Part shown: piece after piece, positions 1-5,707 of the stretch
Numbering within the stretch: the stretch's first letter is position 1
Layout: each line of letters opens with the position of its first letter
Assembly: GCA_003451935.1 (NCBI GenBank)
Contig: DMJA01000244.1
Span: 1 to 5,710 of the forward strand
Length of the DNA: 5,710 bases
From: Verrucomicrobiota bacterium
Lineage (GTDB): Bacteria > Verrucomicrobiota > Kiritimatiellia > CAIQIC01 > Lenti-01
Direction of reading: 5' to 3'
The notes under the pieces: generated by a model
Database searches by the model: none
What the model saw: the letters and a program-made list of their open reading frames with translations, nothing else
Told to the model about the DNA's origin: nothing
Made by a program: the position numbers and the translations under genes

Positions 1-1
1 T

Positions 2-307
2 CCCCAGTATTACAAGGACATCGAGCCGGTGCTGAAGGTGCTGCGCCGCGATCCCGGCGCCACGGTGCGGGTGGAAGGCCACGCGGACAAGCGCAAGCGC
101 TCGACCCGCGAATACAACCAGCGCCTGAGCGAGCGGCGCGCGCAGGCCGTCGCGGATTATCTGCTGCAGAACAGCGGCATCAGCCCCGACCGGATGACCG
201 CGGCGGGCTATGGGTTCGACCGGCCGATCGCGCCGAACGACACCGAAGAGAACATGCAGCGCAACCGCCGCACGGATATCTACATCCGCAAGAGCGGCGC
301 ACAGTAA
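2..307 (+). CDS. OmpA/Pal-family peptidoglycan-binding domain protein, C-terminal part (5' end outside window)
   Basis: This is the last 101 residues of a protein whose start lies upstream of the window; the frame is open from base 2. The visible part is an OmpA C-terminal-like domain, which in this family sits in the periplasm and binds the diaminopimelate of peptidoglycan, anchoring an outer-membrane protein or lipoprotein to the wall. Numbering from the first visible residue, the diagnostic pieces are VEGHAD (24-29), YNQRLSERRAQAV (38-50), GYGFDRPIAPN (69-79) and NRRTDIYI (88-95). The Asp of GHAD and the Arg of NRR, the usual ligand-binding pair, are both kept. The GHAD form resembles Pal more than classical OmpA (GHTD), but without the N terminus Pal, an OmpA porin and a generic OmpA-domain protein cannot be separated. 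The loop after GHAD is strongly basic (KRKR) and looks about two residues longer than in Pal. The stop is 7 nt before the next start, suggesting one transcript. Confidence 0.93.
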   Translation, partial: PQYYKDIEPVLKVLRRDPGATVRVEGHADKRKRSTREYNQRLSERRAQAVADYLLQNSGISPDRMTAAGYGFDRPIAPNDTEENMQRNRRTDIYIRKSGAQ

Positions 308-314
308 GCCTTCC

Positions 315-1487
315 ATGCCGGAAGAGGCTTCCTCTTTGCCCTCCTGCGCCACGGTGGTGGCGTTGGAGGGCAAAACCATTTATATCGTCGGCACGGCCCA
401 TGTGTCGGCGCAAAGCGTGCAGGACGTGCGCGACACGGTGGCCGCGGTCCGGCCCGACACCATCGCCATCGAGCTGTGCGCCCCGCGCTACCAGGGGATG
501 GTGAAAAAGGCCGCCTGGCAGCAGACCAACCTTTTCCAGGTGATCCGGCAGGGCAAGGCGACCTTCCTGCTGGCGCAACTGGCGATGCAGTCGTTCTACC
601 GCCGCCTCGGCAAGCATCTCGAGGTGGAGCCCGGGGCGGAAATGCTGGCCGGCGCCTCCTGCGCGGAGGAAACGGGCGCGCGGTTGGAGCTGATCGACCG
701 GCGGATCGACATCACCCTCAAGCGCGTGTGGCGGCATCTGGGGTTGTGGCCTCGGTTGAAGCTGTTCGGGGTGATGGCGGAGGCCCTGCTCCGTTCGGAT
801 GAAATCGAGGAGAAAGACATTGAGGCGCTCAAGAAGCAAGACCAGCTCGAGGCGCTGATGGGCGAGATGGGGCAGGCCTTCCCGGAGATCAAGAAGCGGC
901 TGATCGACGAGCGCGACGTCTATCTGGCCCAGAAATTGCGCGACGCCCCCGGCGAACGCATCGTGGCGGTGGTGGGGGCCGGGCATGTGCCGGGCATGCT
1001 GAAGGCGATCCGGGAATCGCGGCCGCTGGCCGATCTGGAGAGCCTGCCGCCGCTTTCCAGATGGTCGAAGATCTGGCCGTGGCTGATTCCGGCCGGCGTG
1101 CTGGCGCTGATGGCCTGGGGATTCATCCAGGGCGGAGCGGAGCGCGGCGTGGATTCGATCGCCATCTGGGTTGGCGTGACCGGTACGCTGGGGGCGCTGG
1201 GGGCGGTGGCGGCGTGGGCCCATCCGCTGGCGGTGCTGTCCGCCTTTTTGGCGGCGCCCATCACAACCCTGCATCCCGCCCTTGCCGCGGGCTGGTTCGC
1301 AGGGCTGGTCCAGGCGTGGATCCGTCCGCCCTCGGTGGCCGATTTCGAATCGCTGCCGCAGGCGTTGGAAAGCGTCCGGGGGTTCGTCCGGAATCCCGTG
1401 GTGCGCATCCTGCTGGTGGTGGTGACGACCAACATCGGCGCCAGCATCGGCACCTTTGTGGCCATCCCCTGGATCGCCTCTCGCTGA
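315..1487 (+). CDS. TraB/PrgY-family protein with C-terminal membrane domain
   Basis: This 390-residue protein fits the TraB/PrgY family, named for enterococcal pheromone-shutdown proteins and related to the GumN/TiKI fold group. Its biochemical role in most bacteria is unknown; a metalloprotease-like activity has been proposed for relatives. Visible family motifs are GTAHVS (26-31) near the start, ELCAPR (53-58), an acidic/basic ERD around 199-201, and GAGHVPG (221-227), which echoes the first motif and ends the soluble domain. A charged linker follows, then hydrophobic stretches at about 254-271, 281-301, 305-331 and 361-387, so three or four membrane segments are likely. There is no N-terminal signal peptide; the conserved domain probably faces the cytosol, but topology is inferred. 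I chose the ATG at 315 because it lies just before the conserved domain and 7 nt after the OmpA stop. The frame stays open upstream to an ATG at 210, but that would overlap ompA by about 100 nt. No strong ribosome-binding site is seen, consistent with translational coupling. Confidence 0.88.
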   Translation: MPEEASSLPSCATVVALEGKTIYIVGTAHVSAQSVQDVRDTVAAVRPDTIAIELCAPRYQGMVKKAAWQQTNLFQVIRQGKATFLLAQLAMQSFYRRLGKHLEVEPGAEMLAGASCAEETGARLELIDRRIDITLKRVWRHLGLWPRLKLFGVMAEALLRSDEIEEKDIEALKKQDQLEALMGEMGQAFPEIKKRLIDERDVYLAQKLRDAPGERIVAVVGAGHVPGMLKAIRESRPLADLESLPPLSRWSKIWPWLIPAGVLALMAWGFIQGGAERGVDSIAIWVGVTGTLGALGAVAAWAHPLAVLSAFLAAPITTLHPALAAGWFAGLVQAWIRPPSVADFESLPQALESVRGFVRNPVVRILLVVVTTNIGASIGTFVAIPWIASR

Positions 1488-2168
1488 TCAGCGCGCGAGC
1501 GAACGGACGAGGGCGAAGAAACGGTCCTCGTAGTCCTTGAACTTGCCGAGGCGGTTCAGGAGGCTGGCCAGCGGGGCCAGCTGGGTCCGGTTGTTGGCCG
1601 CCAGCCGGAAGGCGTGCTCGATTTCGTGCCGCGAGCCGTCGGGGTCGGCCCGGAGATCGCGTGCGTTGCCGGGGGCGGACCGGCGGACCACCTCGAAAAG
1701 CAGTTTGAGCAGGCAGACCTCCCACGGCTCGTCCACGCCCCGCACGAGGGCGGCGAGGGGGTCCTCCCTGGATTTCAGATCGGCGCGCACCCGATCCAGC
1801 ACATTCTCCAGGGAATCATGGACGATGGATTCGGTGACGGTTTCGTGGCGGATCCGGAAGCCGTATTTCAAGACGACCAGATCGGATTCGTGTTCGCGGA
1901 GCCACTGGATGAAGTCGTCGGCGTGCGGGGTCTGGAAGCCTTCGAGGGGCGATTCGGAGAGCGCCTGGGGGGTGAGGATTTCGGGCCGGAAGGATTGGAT
2001 GCGCCCTTCGCGGATGCGCACCTGGCCGACGGAATCCATCAGTTCGGTGACGAGCCGGTAGTTGATCGACGTGGAGCCGAAGGTCTCCAGGCGCCCGCGC
2101 GGCAGTTCCAACACCTCGGTGTTGTTGACCGCGTACCAGAAATCGAACTCTTTCGGGGGCTGGGACAT
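1488..2168 (-). CDS. conserved-looking hypothetical protein, 226 aa
   Basis: I cannot name this family. The frame is convincing as a real gene: a balanced amino-acid composition rich in Leu, Glu, Arg and Asp, no long low-complexity runs, and opposite frames that read as Arg/Pro/Ala-rich shadows. The protein has no signal peptide and no membrane segment, so it should be cytosolic. The N-terminal half looks mixed alpha/beta (FDFWYAVNNTEVLELP at 8-23, ETFGSTSINYRLVTELMDS at 28-46, QVRIREGRIQSFRPEIL at 49-65). The middle has a possible beta-strand pair, DLVVLKYGFRIRHE (96-109). The C-terminal half looks helical: DEPWEVCLLKLLFEVVRRSA (146-165) and HEIEHAFRLAANNR (181-194). The residue pattern and well-bounded length suggest a conserved family, but that is an impression, not a search. 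It runs toward traB and its stop touches the traB stop. No good ribosome-binding site lies before the ATG, and the candidate promoter is very close, so translation may be nearly leaderless. Confidence 0.8.
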   Translation of the reverse strand: MSQPPKEFDFWYAVNNTEVLELPRGRLETFGSTSINYRLVTELMDSVGQVRIREGRIQSFRPEILTPQALSESPLEGFQTPHADDFIQWLREHESDLVVLKYGFRIRHETVTESIVHDSLENVLDRVRADLKSREDPLAALVRGVDEPWEVCLLKLLFEVVRRSAPGNARDLRADPDGSRHEIEHAFRLAANNRTQLAPLASLLNRLGKFKDYEDRFFALVRSLAR

Positions 2169-2177
2169 CTTGCGGGA

Positions 2178-2206
2178 AAACTACGTCATCGTTTGGCCGA
2201 ACGCAA
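2178..2206 (-). promoter_or_regulatory. candidate promoter for the minus-strand hypothetical gene
   Basis: Reading the minus strand, TTGCGT (2206-2201) and TAGTTT (2183-2178) are separated by exactly 17 nt. They match only three of six positions each of the sigma-70 -35 and -10 consensus. A start of transcription about 7 nt downstream would fall near 2171, only a few bases before the ATG at 2168, which would fit the lack of a Shine-Dalgarno sequence. The match is weak and could be chance; position and spacing are the main support. Confidence 0.25.
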
Positions 2207-2229
2207 GCCCCGCCGTTTTCCGGAAAAGC

Positions 2230-2403
2230 ACTCCATCCTCCAGCTATAGCCGTGGTATTGCTTAATCCGGGGGGTACGATTGTCTGTCCCCATCCGTCGT
2301 TGCCCCATGCCGACAATGTTCCATCCGGCTTGATGCCAGGACGATGCGATACTCCGGTGGCAATTTCTGTCAGGTTATTCATATCTGATGGCACCGTCTC
2401 TAT
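2230..2403 (-). pseudogene. decayed fragment of an RCC1-type repeat protein gene
   Basis: On the minus strand one frame encodes about 58 codons with the signature of bacterial RCC1-like (beta-propeller) repeats. The pieces in order are ETVPSDMNNLTEIATG (2400-2353), SHRPGIKPDGTLSAWG (2349-2302), then NDGWGQTIVPPGLSN (2301-2257) and TAIAGGWS (2253-2230). ETVPSDMNN and QTIVPPGLSN occupy the same place in consecutive units, as do EIATG and AIAGG, so this is about one and a half repeats. It has neither a beginning nor an end: the RCC1 likeness stops at 2230, and the frame then runs on as unrelated sequence antisense to the neighbouring hypothetical gene. There is no proper start or ribosome-binding site. 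The stretch is about 54% G+C (97 of 180 bases, 2221-2400, counted by hand), visibly lower than the coding DNA on either side. I read it as the relic of a longer repeat-protein gene lost by deletion, or as imported DNA. Recognition rests on motif memory, not a profile search. Confidence 0.6.
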
Positions 2404-2432
2404 TCGCGATGGGCATATGGAACGTGATAGGG

Positions 2433-2447
2433 CTCGCCAGTGGCGAG
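2433..2447. promoter_or_regulatory. 15-bp perfect palindrome upstream of the kinase start
   Basis: CTCGCCA (2433-2439) and TGGCGAG (2441-2447) are perfect inverted copies around a single central G. The site ends 23 nt before the kinase ATG. Its symmetry and position fit an operator for a dimeric regulator, possibly the linked FixJ-type protein acting on its own operon, but nothing shows which protein binds. It could also form a 6-bp RNA stem with a 3-nt loop, followed after a few bases by TTTT, which would be a poor terminator. It lies just beside the RCC1 relic, so it may also be leftover coding sequence. No second copy was seen in the window. Confidence 0.35.
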
Positions 2448-2470
2448 GATGATTTTGTAAGGTTTTTCCG

Positions 2471-5017
2471 ATGAAAGGCCGGAAAACGTTGAAGGGCGAA
2501 AAGTCCAAGTCGGGAAAACGGGCGGCGCAGGCGCGCCCGGCTGCGGCGCGCGGGAAGCGGACCGGCTTGGATCCAACGGAAAGCGCGGAAAGACTGCGCT
2601 TCGAGACGCTGCTGACCGAGCTTTCGGCGCGGTTCATCAAGTTGCCGGCGGACCGGGTGGATGCGGAGATCGAGGACGCCCAGCGCCGCGTTTGCGAATG
2701 CACCGGGCTGGATGCGGCCGTGCTTTTGCAGCGGGACGGCGATGCGCCAGGGCTCTTCTCGCTGACCCATCACTACCGGCGCGTAGAGGGGCCCCCGATC
2801 ACCCGGCAGTTGCAAGCCGTCGAGGCCTTTCCTTGGAGTCTCCACGAAGTGCAGGCGGGCCGGTCCGCTCTCTTCTCTTCCTTGGCCGAGGTTCCGGAAG
2901 GCGCCGAACGCGACCGGGAGTCGTTTCTCTGTTTGGGCGTCCTAAACGCGTTGGTCTTGCCGCTGTCCGTGGGCGGCGGCGCGCCGTTCGGGGCGATCAC
3001 CTTCCACGACATGGTCGCGCCGCGCGCATGGTCGGACGCGCTGGTCCAGCGCCTTGAATTGGTCGCGCAGATTTTCGCCAACACGCTGGCCCGCAAGCGA
3101 TACGAACAGAGGTTTTGGGAAGGCGAGGAACAGTTCCAACTGGCAATGGAGGCCGCCGGCGCTGCCCCGTGGGTGTTCAACGCCGAGAAGTCCCTTTTTT
3201 GGGTGGGCAACCAAGGGCTGGAGATATTCGGCCTGCCCCTCGGCAACAGCTTGGAATTCAGCCAGTTCATGGGCCGGGTGCATCCGGAAGACCGTCCGAA
3301 GATTCGGCGCACGATCGAAATAGCCCTCCAATCGCAGGAATTGATGGTGGTCGAGTACCGCATTGTGCGGCCGGACGGGCAGGTGCGCTGGCTGCTTTCC
3401 CGGGGGCGCGCCTCCGCACAGGAAGCCGGAGGAAAACCCCGCCTCATGGGCGTCACCACCGACATCACCGCCCGCAAAGAGGGGGAAAAAGCGTTGCGCG
3501 AGAGCGGGACGCGGATGGCGGCGGCGCTGGACGTCGCCGAACTGGGATTCTACGAGTTGATCAACGATGTTCGCGTGGACTTTTTGGACCGCCGGGCGCG
3601 CGAGATTCTCGGGGCGTCGGAGGCCGACGAGCAGGCCGGCCGGATCCTCGAATTCTGGTGGGCGCACGTCCATGCGGAAGACCGTCCGTGGGTGATGGAG
3701 GTGCAGCGGTTGATGGAAGAAGCCGGGCGGGACCGGATGACGGTGGATTACCGGTTTCTGCATCCGGCCCGCGGCGTCATCCATATCCATCACTTGGTCC
3801 ACGTGATCGAGCGCGATGCCGCCGGCCTCGCGGTGCGGACGATCGGCGTCCTGCAGGACGTCACCGAGCGGAAGCAAAAAGAGGAAGACCTGCGCGCCAA
3901 GCAAGGCCATCTCGCCTCGGCGATCGAAGCCGCGGGACTGGGGTTCTACGAGATGGGGGAACATGGCCGGACCCACGTGACGGACGACCATTTGCGGGGG
4001 CTGATCGGCATCTCCGGAGAAATAGATGAAACGCGCGTGCGGGACTTCTGGCTGGCGCATATTCATCCCGAGGATCTTCCGCGCGTGCGGCAGGCGAGCG
4101 GGGACCTTCTGGAAGGCAAGGTCGACCGGGTGGCGGCGGAATATCGCTATCGGCATCCGACGCGGGGGGAGATTTGGTTCCACCAGCTGTCGCGCGTGCT
4201 CGCGCGCGATGCGTCCGGCCGGGCGGTGCGCACGGTGGGGGTCATCCAGGACATCACCGAACGCAAGGCGGCGGAGCTGGAAGCCCGGCGCGTCCAGAAC
4301 GAACTGGCCCATGCCACGCGCATGTCGGTCCTCGGCGAACTGGCGGCCTCGATGGCGCACGAATTGAACCAGCCGCTGGCGGCGATCTTGAGCAATGCGC
4401 AGGCCGCGCGCCGGTTCCTCGCCGCGCCGGAACCGGATTTAAAGGAGATCCGGGAAATCCTGGACGACATCGTTCGCGACGACAAGCGCGCGGGCGACGT
4501 CATCCATCATATGCGCGCCATGGTGCAGAAGAAGGGCGCCGTGGCGGCCGAGCCACTCGACTTCAACGGGCTGGTGCGCGACACGACGAAGCTGGTGCAC
4601 AGCGAGATGGTCGGGCGGAACGTCGGTTTGGAATTGGTCCTGGCCTCCGGGCTTCCGGCCGTCTTGGCGGGCCGGGTCGAAATGCAGCAGGTGCTGCTTA
4701 ATCTCATGGTCAACGCCATGGACGCGATGCGGGACCAGCCCGCCGAGCGGCGCCAGTTGCGGATCCAAACTTCGGCCGCGGAGGGCTGGGTGCGCGTGGC
4801 CCTGCGCGATTACGGCCACGGCATTCCCGAGCCTGCGATGGCGGACATCTTTCGCCCCTTCTTCACCACCAAAACCCATGGACTGGGCATGGGGCTGTCC
4901 ATTTCCCGATCCATGGTGGAAGCCCACGGCGGCAAGCTATGGGCGGAGAATGCCCCCGATGGGGGGGCGGTCTTCTGGATCGAAATGCCGGCGCAGCCGG
5001 CAGGGTCTTCGATATGA
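2471..5017 (+). CDS. soluble GAF-PAS-PAS-PAS sensor histidine kinase (FixL-like HisKA type)
   Basis: This 848-residue protein is a sensor kinase of a two-component system. Order of parts: a basic, probably disordered tail (1-32; 12 of the first 30 residues are Lys/Arg), a GAF domain (about 41-208), three PAS/PAC modules (about 219-338, 346-468 and 478-600; each ends in a DITxRK/DVTERK-like motif), HisKA (about 615-680) and HATPase_c (about 725-842). The phosphorylated histidine is His630 in MAHELNQP. The ATP site shows the N box with Asn748 (NLMVNAMDAM), the G1 box DYGHGIP with Asp780, the F box FRPFFTTK, and the G2 box GLGMG (804-808). All catalytic boxes are intact. There are no membrane segments, so it senses a cytosolic signal through GAF/PAS. 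The HisKA/ATPase sequence is closest in style to FixL, TodS and DctB kinases. I chose ATG 2471 because TAAGG (2458-2462) lies 8 nt upstream; a later TTG start (2489 or 2567) would only trim the basic tail. It overlaps the regulator by 4 nt. Confidence 0.95.
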   Translation: MKGRKTLKGEKSKSGKRAAQARPAAARGKRTGLDPTESAERLRFETLLTELSARFIKLPADRVDAEIEDAQRRVCECTGLDAAVLLQRDGDAPGLFSLTHHYRRVEGPPITRQLQAVEAFPWSLHEVQAGRSALFSSLAEVPEGAERDRESFLCLGVLNALVLPLSVGGGAPFGAITFHDMVAPRAWSDALVQRLELVAQIFANTLARKRYEQRFWEGEEQFQLAMEAAGAAPWVFNAEKSLFWVGNQGLEIFGLPLGNSLEFSQFMGRVHPEDRPKIRRTIEIALQSQELMVVEYRIVRPDGQVRWLLSRGRASAQEAGGKPRLMGVTTDITARKEGEKALRESGTRMAAALDVAELGFYELINDVRVDFLDRRAREILGASEADEQAGRILEFWWAHVHAEDRPWVMEVQRLMEEAGRDRMTVDYRFLHPARGVIHIHHLVHVIERDAAGLAVRTIGVLQDVTERKQKEEDLRAKQGHLASAIEAAGLGFYEMGEHGRTHVTDDHLRGLIGISGEIDETRVRDFWLAHIHPEDLPRVRQASGDLLEGKVDRVAAEYRYRHPTRGEIWFHQLSRVLARDASGRAVRTVGVIQDITERKAAELEARRVQNELAHATRMSVLGELAASMAHELNQPLAAILSNAQAARRFLAAPEPDLKEIREILDDIVRDDKRAGDVIHHMRAMVQKKGAVAAEPLDFNGLVRDTTKLVHSEMVGRNVGLELVLASGLPAVLAGRVEMQQVLLNLMVNAMDAMRDQPAERRQLRIQTSAAEGWVRVALRDYGHGIPEPAMADIFRPFFTTKTHGLGMGLSISRSMVEAHGGKLWAENAPDGGAVFWIEMPAQPAGSSI

Positions 5018-5643
5018 ATGCGGAAAATGCCATGGTTCACATCGTCGATGACGATGCGTCGTTCCGGAAAAGCCTGTTGCGGCTGCTCAAGGCGCATGGG
5101 CTCGCCGCCCAGGCGTACGATTCCGCGTTGGATTTCCTGAAAAGCGGGCTGGCGGCGCGCGCCGGATGCATCGTGCTGGATGTCCGCATGCCGGGCTTAA
5201 GCGGGTTGGACCTGCAAGAAGAACTGGCCAAGGCGGAATGCGCGATGCCGGTGGTTTTCCTCACGGGCCACGGGGACATCCCGATGAGCGTCCAGGCGAT
5301 GAAAAAGGGCGCGGTGGATTTCCTGACCAAGCCGGTGGATGAAAATATCCTGCTGGCGGCAATCCGTAATGCATTGGAGCAAAATGCATTGCGTTTCCGT
5401 GAACGCAAGGAAATCGAGGCGATTCGGGCACGGATCCGTACGCTGACGGAGCGCGAGTTTGAAGTCATGCGCCATGTCATTGCCGGGGAATTGAATAAGC
5501 AGATCGGCGACCGCCTGGGAGTGGTCGAAAAGACCATCAAGGTGCATCGCGCCCGCGTGATGGAAAAAATGGGCGTGCCGTCGGTGGCGGAGTTGGTCCG
5601 CCTCTGTGCGCTCGCCGGGATCGAGCCGGTGGAGAAGAAGTAA
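5014..5643 (+). CDS. FixJ/NarL-type response regulator, partner of the upstream kinase
   Basis: A 209-residue DNA-binding regulator. The receiver domain (about 7-120) carries the acidic pocket DDD (12-14), the phosphorylated Asp56 in VLDVRMPG, Thr84 in FLTGHGD and Lys106 in LTKPVD, so phosphotransfer residues are complete. A charged helical linker (about 121-141) joins a LuxR-type helix-turn-helix: LTEREFEVMRHVIAG (144-158), then NKQIGDRLGVVEKTIKVHR (161-179) with the recognition helix around 171-184. The TGHGDIPM and MKKGAVDFLTKP stretches are typical of the FixJ/TodT/StyR branch. It should dimerise on phosphorylation and activate or repress target promoters; targets are unknown. The ATG at 5014 overlaps the kinase TGA as ATGA and has AGGG (5002-5005) 8 nt before it, so this start is preferred to the internal ATG at 5032, which would trim six residues, or to the upstream ATG at 4939, which would add a non-homologous tail. 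Translation is likely coupled to the kinase. Confidence 0.95.
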   Translation: MNAENAMVHIVDDDASFRKSLLRLLKAHGLAAQAYDSALDFLKSGLAARAGCIVLDVRMPGLSGLDLQEELAKAECAMPVVFLTGHGDIPMSVQAMKKGAVDFLTKPVDENILLAAIRNALEQNALRFRERKEIEAIRARIRTLTEREFEVMRHVIAGELNKQIGDRLGVVEKTIKVHRARVMEKMGVPSVAELVRLCALAGIEPVEKK

Positions 5644-5646
5644 GAA

Positions 5647-5707
5647 GAGAGGGACGAGGGGCGGGGGGCGAGGGGGGAGCCTTCGACCCTCGACCCTCGT
5701 CCCTCTC
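5647..5707. repeat. heptad-phased long inverted repeat (28-bp arms, 5-nt loop)
   Basis: Starting 3 nt after the regulator stop, 5647-5674 and 5680-5707 are inverted copies. The outer 14 bp (GAGAGGGACGAGGG against its exact complement) pair perfectly. The inner 14 bp have four differences, of which two would be G-U pairs in RNA and two are G-A mismatches, leaving the loop GGGAG. Both arms read as 7-base units: GAGAGGG, ACGAGGG, then GCGGGGG and GCGAGGG on the left, or TCGAGGG and TCGAAGG on the right arm read in reverse. The right arm also contains TCGACCC twice in tandem (5683-5696). It could end or stabilise the kinase-regulator mRNA, but there is no T-run in the window, so a classical intrinsic terminator is not shown. 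It may instead be a copy of a dispersed intergenic repeat. The window ends 3 nt later, so its full extent is unknown. Confidence 0.75.

Noticed and set aside
210..314. Upstream ATG at 210 as the traB start
   Set aside because: It would add 35 Arg/Ser/Thr-rich residues that are merely the ompA sequence in another frame; ATG 315 fits the family and the gene spacing.
180..1274. A 364-codon open frame on the minus strand across ompA and traB
   Set aside because: The translation is rich in Arg, His, Pro and Gly without family motifs and lies antisense to two genes with clear motifs; it is a G+C-driven shadow.
1614..2249. A 211-codon plus-strand frame opposite the hypothetical gene
   Set aside because: The minus-strand frame has a better protein-like pattern, with plausible helices and strands and a clean boundary; the plus frame is Gly/Phe/Asp-rich and lacks a ribosome-binding site.
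1816..2703. A 295-codon minus-strand frame that includes the RCC1-like stretch, as an intact gene
   Set aside because: Only the central part resembles RCC1; both ends are antisense to the kinase and out of frame with the hypothetical gene. It is better read as a relic inside an accidental open frame.
3900..4270. Heme-binding FixL-type PAS domain
   Set aside because: The FixL-like resemblance is in the kinase core. I could not place the FixL heme-ligand histidine and its surrounding residues in any of the three PAS modules, so oxygen sensing is not claimed.
2942..4360. A 472-codon open frame on the minus strand inside the kinase
   Set aside because: It lies antisense to the PAS and HisKA coding sequence; its composition is His/Pro/Arg-rich and its apparent repeats mirror the duplicated PAS modules.
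4939..5013. Upstream ATG at 4939 as the response-regulator start
   Set aside because: The extra residues are a shadow of the kinase C terminus, and receiver domains begin close to ATG 5014, which overlaps the kinase stop and has AGGG 8 nt upstream.
5647..5707. Classical intrinsic terminator after the regulator
   Set aside because: The stem is strong, but the bases that follow within the window (ACC) are not a T-run and the window ends; function as a terminator is left open and it is listed as a repeat.
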